Below, piece by piece: positions 18,976 through 27,871 of a DNA stretch of 64,000 bases (its first letter is position 1; each line of letters opens with the position of its first letter). The notes beneath the pieces were generated by a model, which was given only the letters and a program-made list of their open reading frames with translations, was not told where the DNA came from and made no database searches. The translations under genes were made by a program, and so were the position numbers. Source of the DNA: JAMHWF01 sp048500255. Its GTDB lineage: Bacteria; Pseudomonadota; Gammaproteobacteria; Burkholderiales; Burkholderiaceae_C. The DNA is taken from positions 1 to 64,000 of the forward strand of contig JASNYH010000008.1 in assembly GCA_048500255.1 (NCBI GenBank). The letters run 5' to 3'.

Positions 18976-20286
18976 TCAGCGCTGCTCGACCGGCTTCACG
19001 TCGCGGCGCGCCGCGCCGACGTAGAGCTGGCGCGGGCGGCCGATCTTGTACTCGGGGTCGCCGATCATCTCGTTGAGCTGCGCGATCCAGCCCACCGTGC
19101 GCGCCAGCGCGAAGATCGCCGTGAACAGGCTGACCGGGATGCCGATCGCGCGCTGCACGATGCCCGAGTAGAAGTCGACGTTCGGATAGAGCTTGCGCGA
19201 GACGAAGTAGTCGTCCTCGAGCGCGATCTTCTCGAGCGCCATCGCGAGCTTGAACAGCGGGTCGTTGCCGAGGCCCAGCTCGCCGAGCACCTCGTGGCAG
19301 GTCTCGCGCATCAGCTTGGCGCGCGGGTCGTAGTTCTTGTAGACGCGGTGGCCGAAGCCCATCAGCCGCACGCTCGAGTTCTTGTCCTTCACCTGACGGA
19401 TGAACTCGCCGATCTTCTCGACGCCGCCGTTGCGCTGGATGTCCTCGAGCATGTTGAGCGCCGCCTCGTTGGCGCCGCCGTGCGCCGGGCCCCACAGGCA
19501 GGCGACGCCCGCGGCGATGGCGGCGAACGGGTTGGTGCCCGAGCTGCCGCACAGGCGCACCGTCGAGGTCGACGCGTTCTGCTCGTGGTCGGCGTGCAGG
19601 ATGAAGATGCGGTCCATCGCGCGCACCAGCACGTCGTTGGGCTCGTACTCCTCGCACGGCGTGGCGAACATCATGCGCATGAAGTTGCCGGCGTAGCTCA
19701 GCTTGTTCTGCGGGTACATGTACGGCTGCCCCATGCCGTACTTGTAGGCCATCGCGACGAGCGTCGGCATCTTGGCGATCAGGCGGATCGCCGCGACCTC
19801 GCGGTGCTTCGGGTTGTTGATGTCGGTACTGTCGTGATAGAAGGCCGACAGCGCGCCCACCAGCCCCGTCATCACGGCCATCGGGTGAGCGTCGCGGCGG
19901 AAGCCCCGCAGGAAGAACTGCATCTGCTCGTTGACCATCGTGTGGTTGGCCACGAGCTTGTGGAAGTCCTTCTGCTGCTGCGCGTTGGGCAGCTCGCCGT
20001 ACAGCAGCAGGAAGCAGGTGTCGAGGAAGTCGCACTTCTCGGCGAGCTGCTCGATCGGGTAGCCGCGGTACAGCAGCTCGCCCTTGTCGCCGTCGATGTA
20101 GGTGATCGTCGACTGGCACGACGCCGTCGACATGAAGCCGGGGTCGTAGGTGAACTTGCCGCTCTGGCCGTAAAGCTTGCGGATGTCGATCACGTCCGGA
20201 CCGATCGTGCCCTTGTAGATCGGCAGGTCCATGCTCGGGCTGCCGTCGGAGAACGACAGGGTGGCTTTGACGTCGGACGGTGTCAT
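18976..20286 (-). CDS. gltA: Citrate synthase (type II)
   Basis: A 436-residue hexameric-type citrate synthase condensing acetyl-CoA and oxaloacetate. The active-site His and Asp regions are readable in HADHEQNASTS, GPAHGGANEA and GFGHRVYKNYDPRA. The N-terminal DUF-like beta-region characteristic of the NADH-sensitive Gram-negative enzyme is present (LPIYKGTIGPDVIDIRKLY). The ATG at 20286 follows a GAAGGAACC-type RBS; the longer open frame adds 30 atypical residues. Last gene of the GntR-sdhCDAB-sdhE-gltA run, 35 bp after sdhE, with a terminator behind it. Confidence 0.95.
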   Translation of the reverse strand: MTPSDVKATLSFSDGSPSMDLPIYKGTIGPDVIDIRKLYGQSGKFTYDPGFMSTASCQSTITYIDGDKGELLYRGYPIEQLAEKCDFLDTCFLLLYGELPNAQQQKDFHKLVANHTMVNEQMQFFLRGFRRDAHPMAVMTGLVGALSAFYHDSTDINNPKHREVAAIRLIAKMPTLVAMAYKYGMGQPYMYPQNKLSYAGNFMRMMFATPCEEYEPNDVLVRAMDRIFILHADHEQNASTSTVRLCGSSGTNPFAAIAAGVACLWGPAHGGANEAALNMLEDIQRNGGVEKIGEFIRQVKDKNSSVRLMGFGHRVYKNYDPRAKLMRETCHEVLGELGLGNDPLFKLAMALEKIALEDDYFVSRKLYPNVDFYSGIVQRAIGIPVSLFTAIFALARTVGWIAQLNEMIGDPEYKIGRPRQLYVGAARRDVKPVEQR

Positions 20287-20321
20287 GGTGGTTCCTTCGG
20301 TGGGCAGGGGCGGCGTCGCCT

Positions 20322-20591
20322 TCAGTGGCGCGCCCTCATCAATGCGAGCAGGGCGCGCACCCGATCGGAGGCGCAATCGCCGGCCGGCTCGCGGCGGCCG
20401 AGCAACAGATCGAGCAGATCGTTGTCGGCAAGTTCCATCAGCGTCTCGAGCGCGCCCGCCTGCTCGACGGTGAGCGAGGCGCCGTGGCGCTCGAAGAAGC
20501 GCTCGATCAGCAGGTCGTTCTCGAGCAGGCCGCGGCGGCAGCGCCAGCGCAGCCGGCCGTAGGCCTGCGGGTCGAGGAGGACGGGCGACAT
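20322..20591 (-). CDS. sdhE: FAD assembly factor SdhE
   Basis: An 89-residue Sdh5/SdhE family protein that helps attach FAD covalently to SdhA. The family signature RRGLLENDLL (RGxxE) is at about residues 14-23, within a small helical fold (YGRLRWRCRRG, then FFERHGASLT). It lies 32 bp after sdhB and 35 bp before gltA, the usual beta-proteobacterial arrangement. The ATG at 20591 yields the family length. Confidence 0.92.
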   Translation of the reverse strand: MSPVLLDPQAYGRLRWRCRRGLLENDLLIERFFERHGASLTVEQAGALETLMELADNDLLDLLLGRREPAGDCASDRVRALLALMRARH

Positions 20592-20623
20592 GGTGATGGC
20601 GGCTCGTGTCGTCGCGGCACGTC

Positions 20624-21325
20624 TCAGATCGCTCGGCGGACCATCAGATCGCGGATGTTGCTGATCGCCTTGGCCGGGTTCAGCCCCTTCGGGCAGACGT
20701 CGGTGCAGTTCATGATGGTGCGGCAGCGGAACAGCCGGTACGGATCCTCGAGGTTGTCGAGGCGCTCGCTCGTGGCCTGGTCGCGGCTGTCGGCGATGAA
20801 GCGGTAGGCCTGCAGCAGGCCGGCCGGGCCGACGAACTTGTCGGGATTCCACCAGAAGCTCGGGCAAGCCGTCGAGCAGCTCGCGCACAGGATGCACTCG
20901 TACAGGCCGTTGAGCTCGTCGCGCTCCTCGGGCGACTGCAGGCGCTCCTTCTCGGGCGGCGGCACGTCGTTGACGAGGTAGGGCTTGATCGAGTGGTACT
21001 GCTTGAAGAACTGTGTCATGTCGACGATCAGGTCGCGCACGACGGGCAGCCCGGGCAGCGGCTTGAGCACGACGGTACCCGGCAGCTCGCGCATGTTCTT
21101 CAGGCAGGCCAGGCCGTTCTTGCCGTTGATGTTCATCGCGTCGGAGCCGCACACTCCCTCGCGGCACGAGCGGCGGAACGACAGCGTGGGGTCGACGGCC
21201 TTGAGCTTGAGCAGTGCATCGAGCAGCATGCGTTCGCTGCCGTCGAGCTCGACCTCCAGCGTCTGCATGTACGGCCGGTCGTCCTTGTCCGGGTCGTAGC
21301 GGTAGATCTGGAACTGGCGCTTCAT
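20624..21325 (-). CDS. sdhB: Succinate dehydrogenase iron-sulfur subunit
   Basis: A 233-residue subunit carrying the three Fe-S clusters between FAD and quinone. An N-terminal 2Fe-2S ferredoxin domain (SCREGVCGSDAM, then CLKNM) is followed by a C-terminal domain with CILCASCSTACPSFWW and CRTIMNCTDVCPKGLNP for the 4Fe-4S and 3Fe-4S clusters. It lies 26 bp after sdhA. Confidence 0.95.
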   Translation of the reverse strand: MKRQFQIYRYDPDKDDRPYMQTLEVELDGSERMLLDALLKLKAVDPTLSFRRSCREGVCGSDAMNINGKNGLACLKNMRELPGTVVLKPLPGLPVVRDLIVDMTQFFKQYHSIKPYLVNDVPPPEKERLQSPEERDELNGLYECILCASCSTACPSFWWNPDKFVGPAGLLQAYRFIADSRDQATSERLDNLEDPYRLFRCRTIMNCTDVCPKGLNPAKAISNIRDLMVRRAI

Positions 21326-21351
21326 GACTGTCCTTGGATGCTGCTCTTGGC

Positions 21352-23154
21352 TCAGAAGGTGCGGACTTTCGGCGGGATCGACTCCACCGTCAGCGGCTTC
21401 AGGTTGACCGGCTTGTATTCGAGGCGATCGCCGTCGCTGTACCACAGCGTGTGCTTCATCCAGTCGCGGTCGTTGCGGCCGTTCGGGAACTCGGGGCTGT
21501 CGCCGTAGTCGTTGACGGTGTGCGCGCCGCGGCTTTCCTTGCGCGCGGCGGCCGAGACGATCGTCGCGCGCGCCGCCTCGACCAGGTTGGCGACCTCCAG
21601 CGCCTCGATGCGCGCCGTGTTGAACACCTGCGACTTGTCGCCGAGGTGGATGTCCTGCGCGCGCTCGGCGATCGCCGCGATCGCCGTCACGCCCTCGTCG
21701 AGCGCGGCCTGCGTCCGGAACACGCCGGCGTGGTGCTGCATCGCGCGGCGCAGGTCGTTGGCGACGTCCTGCGAGTACTCGCCCGATGTGCTCGCATCCA
21801 GCCGCGCGAGCTGCGCGCGGCTGCGCTCGGCGGCGTCGGTCGGCAGCGGCTTGTGCGCGCGCTCCTTCAGGCCGGCGTCGACGATGTGATTGCCGGCGGC
21901 GCGGCCGAAGACGAGCAGGTCGAGCAGCGAGTTCGTGCCCAGCCGGTTGGCGCCGTGCACGCTGACGCACGAGCACTCGCCGACCGCATACAGACCCTCG
22001 ATCACGGCATTGGGCACGCCGCCCCGGGGCACGACGACCTGGCCGTGGATGTTGGTCGGGATGCCGCCCATCTGGTAGTGGATCGTCGGCACGACGGGGA
22101 TCGGCTCGCGCGTGATGTCGACGTTGGCGAAGTTGTGGCCGATCTCGTAGACGCTGGGCAGGCGCTTCATGATCGTCTCGGCACCCAGGTGCGTCATGTC
22201 GAGCACGACGTAGTCCTTGTTCGGGCCGCAGCCGCGCCCTTCCTTGATCTCCTGGTCCATGCAGCGGCTGACGAAGTCGCGCGGCGCCAAGTCCTTCAAG
22301 GTGGGCGCATAGCGCTCCATGAAGCGCTCGCCGTGGCTGTTGCGCAGGATCGCGCCCTCGCCGCGGCAGCCCTCGGTCAGCAGCACGCCGGCGCCGGCGA
22401 CGCCGGTCGGGTGGAACTGCCAGAACTCCATGTCCTGCAGCGGGATGCCGGCGCGCGCCGCCATGCCCAGGCCGTCGCCCGTGTTGATGAAGGCGTTGGT
22501 GCTTGCCGCGAAGATGCGCCCCGCCCCGCCGGTGGCCAGCAGCACCACCTTGGCTTCGAGGATGTGCAGCTCGCCCGTCTCCATCTCGAGCGCCGTGACG
22601 CCGACGACGTCGCCGTCGGCGTCGCGGATCAGGTCGAGCGCCATCCACTCGACGAAGAAATTGGTGCGCGCCTTGACGTTCTGCTGGTACAGCGTGTGCA
22701 GCATCGCGTGGCCGGTGCGGTCGGCCGCGGCGCAGGCGCGCTGCACGGGCTTCTCGCCGTAGTTGGCGGTATGGCCGCCGAACGGGCGTTGATAGATCGT
22801 GCCGTCGGGGTTGCGGTCGAACGGCATGCCGAAGTGCTCGAGCTCGTAGACGACCTTCGGCGCCTCGCGGCACATGAACTCGATCGCGTCCTGGTCGCCG
22901 AGCCAGTCGGAGCCCTTGACGGTGTCGAAGAAGTGGTAGTGCCAGGTGTCCTCGCTCATGTTGCCGAGCGAGGCGCCGATGCCGCCCTGCGCGGCCACGG
23001 TGTGCGAGCGCGTCGGGAACACCTTCGACAGCACGGCGACGTTGAGCCCCGCCAGCGCGAGCTGCAGTGACGCGCGCATGCCCGAGCCGCCCGCGCCGAC
23101 GATGACGACGTCGAAGCGCCGACGCGGCAACACAGTACCGATCCCCACAGCCAT
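21352..23154 (-). CDS. sdhA: Succinate dehydrogenase flavoprotein subunit
   Basis: A 600-residue FAD subunit that oxidises succinate to fumarate. The dinucleotide fold VIVGAGGSGMRASL begins at about residue 17, and the FAD-linking His lies in RSHTVAAQGG. The HPTG and catalytic Arg region (TEGCRGEGAIL, then HGANRLGTNSLLDLLVFG) is intact. The start ATG at 23154 overlaps the sdhD stop by one base (TGATG). Confidence 0.96.
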   Translation of the reverse strand: MAVGIGTVLPRRRFDVVIVGAGGSGMRASLQLALAGLNVAVLSKVFPTRSHTVAAQGGIGASLGNMSEDTWHYHFFDTVKGSDWLGDQDAIEFMCREAPKVVYELEHFGMPFDRNPDGTIYQRPFGGHTANYGEKPVQRACAAADRTGHAMLHTLYQQNVKARTNFFVEWMALDLIRDADGDVVGVTALEMETGELHILEAKVVLLATGGAGRIFAASTNAFINTGDGLGMAARAGIPLQDMEFWQFHPTGVAGAGVLLTEGCRGEGAILRNSHGERFMERYAPTLKDLAPRDFVSRCMDQEIKEGRGCGPNKDYVVLDMTHLGAETIMKRLPSVYEIGHNFANVDITREPIPVVPTIHYQMGGIPTNIHGQVVVPRGGVPNAVIEGLYAVGECSCVSVHGANRLGTNSLLDLLVFGRAAGNHIVDAGLKERAHKPLPTDAAERSRAQLARLDASTSGEYSQDVANDLRRAMQHHAGVFRTQAALDEGVTAIAAIAERAQDIHLGDKSQVFNTARIEALEVANLVEAARATIVSAAARKESRGAHTVNDYGDSPEFPNGRNDRDWMKHTLWYSDGDRLEYKPVNLKPLTVESIPPKVRTF

Positions 23155-23516
23155 CACAGTCTCCACAGGACCTGGACGGCCCAACCCGCGCAACCGACCA
23201 GCCAGACGATCGCGAACACCTGCAGCACCAGCCGCACGGCGACCGGCTTGACGTAGTCCATGAACACGTCGCGCATGCCGACCCAGGCGTGCCAGGCCAG
23301 CGACACGACGACGACGAACGTCAGCACCTTCATCCACTGGCTGGAGAAGATGCCGGCCCAGCGGTCGTAGTTCAGCTCGCCGGGCCACAGCGCCTGCACC
23401 ACGACGGCCAGCGTGAACAAGGCCATCAGCACCGCCGTCACGCGCTGGCTGAGCCAGTCGCGCATGCCGTAGTGCGCCCCGACGACGAGGCGCTTCGATC
23501 CGTGATTGACTGCCAT
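23154..23516 (-). CDS. sdhD: Succinate dehydrogenase membrane anchor subunit SdhD
   Basis: A 120-residue anchor with three helices (about 25-45, 65-85 and 92-115). HYGMRDWLSQRVTAVLM at the first helix and a haem-ligand His in SLAWHAWVGMRDVFMDYVK mark the family. With SdhC it binds haem b and ubiquinone. It overlaps sdhA by one base and lies 10 bp after sdhC. Confidence 0.92.
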   Translation of the reverse strand: MAVNHGSKRLVVGAHYGMRDWLSQRVTAVLMALFTLAVVVQALWPGELNYDRWAGIFSSQWMKVLTFVVVVSLAWHAWVGMRDVFMDYVKPVAVRLVLQVFAIVWLVGCAGWAVQVLWRL

Positions 23517-23526
23517 GGTGCGCGCC

Positions 23527-23952
23527 TCAGAAGAACAGCTTGATCGCGAACGCCAGCGTGAGCAGGAGGCTCAGCGCCAGCGTCACCATCGCCGACTGGC
23601 GACCGAACTTCAGCTCGACGGCGTGCGCGGCGTCCATCCAGACGTGGCGCACGCCGGCGATCAGGTGGTGCAGGAAGGCCCAGATCAGCCCCAGCGCCAC
23701 GAGCTTGAGGAACCAGCCCGGCACGAAGCCGACGCCGGCGGTGAACGCCGACGCGAACGCCGCGTGCGAGACCTCGGAGCTGACGCTGGCGTCGAACATC
23801 CATACGACGAACGGCAGCAGCACGAACATCAGCGCGCCGCTGATGCGGTGCAGGATCGACACGATGCCCGGCACGGGCAGCCGGTAGGTGCGGATCTGCG
23901 TGATGTGGATGTTGCGGTACTCGGGGCGTGGTCTTGCTGCTGTGTCGCTCAT
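23527..23952 (-). CDS. sdhC: Succinate dehydrogenase cytochrome b556 subunit SdhC
   Basis: A 141-residue anchor subunit. A conserved quinone-site stretch SILHRISGALMF (about 31-42) starts the first helix. Helices two and three follow at about 75-100 and 115-140, with HHLIAGVRHVWMD containing the haem-ligand His. First sdh gene, 100 bp after the GntR gene stop. That gap could hold a separate promoter, though I see no clear one. Confidence 0.93.
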   Translation of the reverse strand: MSDTAARPRPEYRNIHITQIRTYRLPVPGIVSILHRISGALMFVLLPFVVWMFDASVSSEVSHAAFASAFTAGVGFVPGWFLKLVALGLIWAFLHHLIAGVRHVWMDAAHAVELKFGRQSAMVTLALSLLLTLAFAIKLFF

Positions 23953-24052
23953 GGCGTGCCTTCTTTCCGTCTCATCCTTCGTCGCGCGCGAACAAACTCG
24001 CGGATTTTATTGCAACGCAGCAGGCATCGATCATTTCATCGGGCGCCCGAGT

Positions 24053-24838
24053 TCAGATCAGCGCGTTGCGGTAGTGGTGATGCGTCGTGTCGTAGAGGCC
24101 GCGACGCAGCTCGACCGGGCGGTCGCCGTACGTCATCGACAGCCGCTCGACGCTCAGCAGCGGCGCGCCGACGCTCACCTCGAGCCACTCTGCGCTGCCG
24201 GCGTCGGCCGCGACGGCGCGCAGCTTCTCGTCGGCGCGGATCATGCGCACGCCGAACTCGCTCTCGAACAGGGCATACATCGGACCGCGGTACTCGCCGA
24301 GCCGCTCGGCCGTCAGCCCCTTGAACAGCACGCCGGGCAGCCAGATGTCGTCGAGCACGACGGGCTTGCCGCGATACAGCAGCAGGCGCCGGATCTGCAC
24401 CACGGCGTCGCCGCTGCGCAGGCCCAGCGCGTGCGCCGTCTCGGCATTGGCCCGCTGGCGGCGGCAGTCGATGAAGCGGCGCTGCATGCCCCGCTCGGCG
24501 CGCTCGTCGTCGGGCATCAGCCGCAGGAAGCGGAACTGCGTGCGCTCCTCGGTGTGCGTCGCGACGAAGGTGCCCTTGCCCTGGCGGCGCACCAGCAGGT
24601 GTTCGTCGGCCAGCGCGTCGATCGCCTTGCGCACCGTGCCCTGGCTGACCTTGAAGCGCTGCGCCAGCTCGGCCTCGCTCGGGATCGCCTCGCCGGGGCG
24701 CCATTCGCCGCTTTGCAGCGCGTGCGTGACCAGCGACTTGATCTGCTGGTACAGCGGGCTGAACGCCGGGCCCGCGGGCTCGCCGGCGGCGCGCGCCGCA
24801 TCGGCGAGTCGGGCGGTGGCGTCGGCATGGGCGGGCAT
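24053..24838 (-). CDS. GntR-family regulator with UTRA ligand domain, probable TCA-cycle regulator
   Basis: A 261-residue HutC-type regulator. The N-terminal winged helix (about 24-95) contains the GntR hallmark IPSEAELAQRFKVSQGTVRKAIDAL, shown here only in part, and HLLVRRQGKGTFV. A UTRA effector domain follows (about 105-255), with GKPVVLDDIWLPG and the C-terminal VELRRGLYDTTHHHYRN. It heads the strand carrying sdhCDAB-sdhE-gltA and is divergent from mdh, with a perfect palindrome between them. A TCA-cycle regulator sensing a carboxylate is therefore likely. The ATG at 24838 is preferred to a TTG at 24886, which would put the start only a few bases from the palindrome. Confidence 0.88.
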   Translation of the reverse strand: MPAHADATARLADAARAAGEPAGPAFSPLYQQIKSLVTHALQSGEWRPGEAIPSEAELAQRFKVSQGTVRKAIDALADEHLLVRRQGKGTFVATHTEERTQFRFLRLMPDDERAERGMQRRFIDCRRQRANAETAHALGLRSGDAVVQIRRLLLYRGKPVVLDDIWLPGVLFKGLTAERLGEYRGPMYALFESEFGVRMIRADEKLRAVAADAGSAEWLEVSVGAPLLSVERLSMTYGDRPVELRRGLYDTTHHHYRNALI

Positions 24839-24890
24839 CGGCCGATTGCAGCACAACGCGACCGTCGCGTCCACGGTCACGTGCAAGATG

Positions 24891-24902
24891 TCTTATATAA
24901 GA
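24891..24902. promoter_or_regulatory. Perfect palindrome, probable GntR operator
   Basis: TCTTATATAAGA is a 12-bp perfect palindrome in an otherwise G+C-rich stretch between the divergent GntR and mdh genes, 53 bp before the regulator start and about 100 bp before mdh. Its form fits an operator for a HutC-type dimer. I see no second copy before sdhC or gltA. Binding is inferred. Confidence 0.6.
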
Positions 24903-24999
24903 TTGACCCATCTCAGGATTCGTGCGCGCCGGACTCTCCTACACTTGCGGCTTGTGCGCCGTCGGGCGCGCGCCGCCTCTCATCCCCCGGAGCATCACC

Positions 25000-25989
25000 A
25001 TGAGCAAGACCCCCGTTCGCGTCGCCGTCACCGGCGCCGCCGGCCAGATCGGCTACGCCCTGCTGTTTCGCATCGCCTCGGGCGAGATGCTGGGCAAGGA
25101 CCAGCCCGTGATCCTGCAGCTGCTCGAGATCCCCGACGAGAAGGCGCAGAAGGCGCTCAAGGGCGTGATGATGGAGCTCGAGGACTGCGCCTTTCCGCTG
25201 CTCGCCGGCATGGAGGCGCACAGCGACCCGATGCAGGCGTTCAAGGACACCGACTACGCGCTGCTCGTCGGCTCGATGCCGCGCAAGGCCGGCATGGAGC
25301 GCTCCGAGCTGCTGTCGATCAACGGCAAGATCTTCATCGGCCAGGGCAAGGCGCTCAACGCCGTCGCCAGCCGCAACGTCAAGGTGCTCGTCGTCGGCAA
25401 CCCGGCCAACACCAATGCCTACATCGCGATGAAGAGCGCGCCCGACCTGCCGCGCGAGAACTTCACGGCGATGCTGCGCCTGGACCACAACCGCGCGTTG
25501 AGCCAGGTCGCCGCCAAGACGGGCAAGCGCGTCGCGGACATCGAGAAGCTGTGCGTCTGGGGCAACCACTCGCCGACCATGTACGCCGACTACCGCTACG
25601 CGACGATCGGCGGCCAGTCGGTCAAGGACATGATCAACGACCAGGTGTGGAACAAGGACGTGTTCCTGCCCACCGTCGGCAAGCGCGGCGCGGCGATCAT
25701 CGACGCGCGCGGCCTGTCGTCGGCGGCGTCGGCGGCCAACGCGGCGATCGACCACATGCGCGACTGGGCGCTCGGCACCAACGGCAAGTGGGTCACGATG
25801 GGCATCCCGAGCAACGGCGAATACGGCATCCCGAAGGACGTCATGTTCGGCTTTCCCGTCACGACGGCCGGCGGCAAGTACAAGATCGTCGAGGGCCTCG
25901 AGATCGACGCCTTCAGCCAGGAGCGCATCGATGTCACGCTCAAGGAACTGCAGGACGAGCGCGCCGGCGTCGATCCGCTGCTGAAATGA
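25000..25989 (+). CDS. mdh: Malate dehydrogenase
   Basis: A 329-residue NAD-dependent malate dehydrogenase of the cytosolic type. The NAD-binding GAAGQIGYALLFRIASG is at about residues 11-27. The substrate Arg and catalytic His regions are visible (PRKAGMER, LDHNRALSQ, WGNHSPTMYADY). The ATG at 25000 follows the GGAG of the 24990 region and gives the standard length; the 26 residues upstream in the longer frame do not match the family. Its stop overlaps the next start by 4 bp (ATGA). Transcribed divergently from the GntR gene. Confidence 0.96.
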   Translation: MSKTPVRVAVTGAAGQIGYALLFRIASGEMLGKDQPVILQLLEIPDEKAQKALKGVMMELEDCAFPLLAGMEAHSDPMQAFKDTDYALLVGSMPRKAGMERSELLSINGKIFIGQGKALNAVASRNVKVLVVGNPANTNAYIAMKSAPDLPRENFTAMLRLDHNRALSQVAAKTGKRVADIEKLCVWGNHSPTMYADYRYATIGGQSVKDMINDQVWNKDVFLPTVGKRGAAIIDARGLSSAASAANAAIDHMRDWALGTNGKWVTMGIPSNGEYGIPKDVMFGFPVTTAGGKYKIVEGLEIDAFSQERIDVTLKELQDERAGVDPLLK

Positions 25990-27080
25990 CGACACCCCGC
26001 TCGCCGGTTACGGCGAGCGATCCGCGCGGATCGGCCCCTGCTCGGGGCGGGCCCGCCGCTGCGGCCCGTGCTCCGATGACGGCCGGGACGCATCCGCGTG
26101 ACGCCCTGTTCGACGCCGGCGACGCCGCGCCGGCGCTGCCGGTCTGCGACCACTATGCCGGCGTCGAGGCGCGCATGCGCAAGAGCCTCGAGCTGCAGCG
26201 CGAGATGGGGCCGGTGTTCGACGTCACGCTCGACTGCGAGGACGGCGCGCCGGTCGGCGGCGAGGTCGAGCATGCGCACCTCGTCGCCGAGCTGGCGACG
26301 TCGCCGGCCAACGCCTGGGGCCGCGTCGGTGCGCGCGCGCTGGCGCTCGACCACCCGCGCTTCGCCGACGTGCTCGACGTGCTGGTCGGCCGCGCCGGCG
26401 AGCGCCTGGCCTACCTGATGCTGCCCAAGCCGCGCGACGCCGCCGAGCTCGCGCGCGCCTGCGACGCCGTCGACGATGCCGCCGCGCGCTGCGGCCTGCA
26501 GCGCGAGCTGCCGCTGCACGCGCTGGTCGAGACGCCCGGCGCGCTGCGCGACGTCGTCGCGCTGGCGGCGCATCCGCGCATCGAGTCGCTGTCGTTCGGG
26601 CTGATGGACTTCGTGTCGGCGCACCGCGGCGCGATCCCGCAGTCGGCGATGACGGTCGCGGGCCAGTTCGAGCATCCGCTCGTCGTGCGCGCCAAGCTCG
26701 AGATCGCCGCCGCCTGCCATGCGGCGAACAAGGTGCCGTCGCACTGCGTCGTCACCGAGTTCAAGGACGACAAGGCGCTGCAGGTCGCCGCCGAGCGCGC
26801 CTGCCGCCAGTTCGGCTACACGCGCATGTGGAGCATCCATCCCTCGCAGGTGCGCACCATCGTCGATGCTTTCGCACCGACGGTCGCCGAGCTCGATCTC
26901 GCGATCGAGGTGATCGAGGCGGCGCAGGCGGCCGGCTGGGCGCCGATGCGCCACCATGACGTGCTGCACGATCGCGCCAGCTACCGTTACTTCTGGCAAG
27001 TGATCGAGCGCGCGCAGCGCACCGGCCAGCCGCTGCCGGCCGAGGTGCTCGAACGATGGTTCGGCGTGGCGCCGCGCTGA
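25986..27080 (+). CDS. HpcH/HpaI-CitE family CoA ester lyase
   Basis: A 364-residue protein (334 if started at the ATG at 26076) of the citrate lyase beta / malyl-CoA lyase family. The TIM-barrel metal and CoA-binding motifs are visible: LDCEDGAPVGGE, ALVETPGAL (the Mg-binding Glu) and FGLMDFVSAHRG. It would cleave or hydrolyse a (3S)-malyl-CoA or citramalyl-CoA type ester; which one cannot be told. It is coupled to mdh by a 4-bp ATGA overlap, which supports the longer start. However, residues 1-30 are Ala/Pro-rich and unlike the family, so the true start may be 26076. The link to mdh suggests C4-dicarboxylate or glyoxylate metabolism. Confidence 0.85.
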   Translation: MTTPRSPVTASDPRGSAPARGGPAAAARAPMTAGTHPRDALFDAGDAAPALPVCDHYAGVEARMRKSLELQREMGPVFDVTLDCEDGAPVGGEVEHAHLVAELATSPANAWGRVGARALALDHPRFADVLDVLVGRAGERLAYLMLPKPRDAAELARACDAVDDAAARCGLQRELPLHALVETPGALRDVVALAAHPRIESLSFGLMDFVSAHRGAIPQSAMTVAGQFEHPLVVRAKLEIAAACHAANKVPSHCVVTEFKDDKALQVAAERACRQFGYTRMWSIHPSQVRTIVDAFAPTVAELDLAIEVIEAAQAAGWAPMRHHDVLHDRASYRYFWQVIERAQRTGQPLPAEVLERWFGVAPR

Positions 27081-27211
27081 CGCGGTGCAAGCGGGTGTTA
27101 CGGGCGTGTCCGCGCGACGACGCGCCGGCGAACTTGTTGCATTCCGCGCCACACTCGCGCAGCATCGCTGCCGACAATGACTGCACATCGATTCCACATG
27201 GGAGCCCAACG

Positions 27212-27742
27212 ATGAATGCAATCTCCGCCATGCTCGCCGCCGCCGCGCTGGCGCTCGCCGGCACCGCCGCGACCGCGCAGGACCAGGCCGCCGGCAAGCC
27301 GCCCGCCACGAAGAAGGCCGCCGCCAAGCCCGCCAAGCCGGCGCCGACCGCGTCGCGCGACGAGCTGCGCTCGCAGGCCAAGGGCCTGGCGCTGGCGCAG
27401 GAGACGGCCGAGGCCGTCAGCGCGAACCAGCTCGCCATCGCGCAGCGCGTGCACACCGGCCGCGCCGACTGCGAGTTCAGCCAGTCGGTCAGCGTCGACC
27501 CGGTGCCTGGCCAGCCCGGCCACTTCAAGGTCGGCTACAAGAACGCCAGCTACACGATGGTGCCCGAGGAGACGACGACGGGCGCCGTGCGCCTGCAGGA
27601 CAAGCGCAACGGCGTGATGTGGCTGCAGATCGCCAACAAGTCGATGCTGATGAACTCCAAGATCGGCCAGCGCATGGTCGACTCCTGCGTCCATCCCGAG
27701 CAACGCACCGCCGTCGCCTCGTCGCAGGGCTTGCTGCGCTGA
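27212..27742 (+). CDS. Secreted protein of unknown function
   Basis: A 176-residue protein with a clear Sec signal peptide (about 1-22, ending ATA-Q). A Lys/Ala/Pro-rich linker (about 28-46, KPPATKKAAAKPAKPAP) leads into a soluble domain. Two cysteines (CEFS near 90 and SCVHP near 160) may form a disulfide. GGGAG lies before the ATG. The family is not recognised, and the gene is monocistronic with its own terminator. Confidence 0.75.
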   Translation: MNAISAMLAAAALALAGTAATAQDQAAGKPPATKKAAAKPAKPAPTASRDELRSQAKGLALAQETAEAVSANQLAIAQRVHTGRADCEFSQSVSVDPVPGQPGHFKVGYKNASYTMVPEETTTGAVRLQDKRNGVMWLQIANKSMLMNSKIGQRMVDSCVHPEQRTAVASSQGLLR

Positions 27743-27763
27743 CGCCCGGCCGCAGCCGCATGC

Positions 27764-27813
27764 GGCCCCGGTGACCGCCCGACGGGAGGGCGGCGCCGGG
27801 GCCTTCTTCTTGG
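27764..27813 (+). terminator. Rho-independent terminator
   Basis: An 8-bp outer stem (27764-27771 with 27796-27803) encloses a CGCCC/GGGCG inner stem and is followed by TTCTTCTT. It lies 21 bp after the secreted-protein stop. Confidence 0.8.
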
Positions 27814-27871
27814 GGGTCACGAGCTTTTTGTATGCTGTGCGCTTCGGCAGCGCCTGCCTTTCGGAGCCCCC

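Noticed and set aside
24839..24886. A longer GntR start at a TTG
   Set aside because: It would place the start a few bases from the operator palindrome and adds 16 residues not expected before the winged helix.
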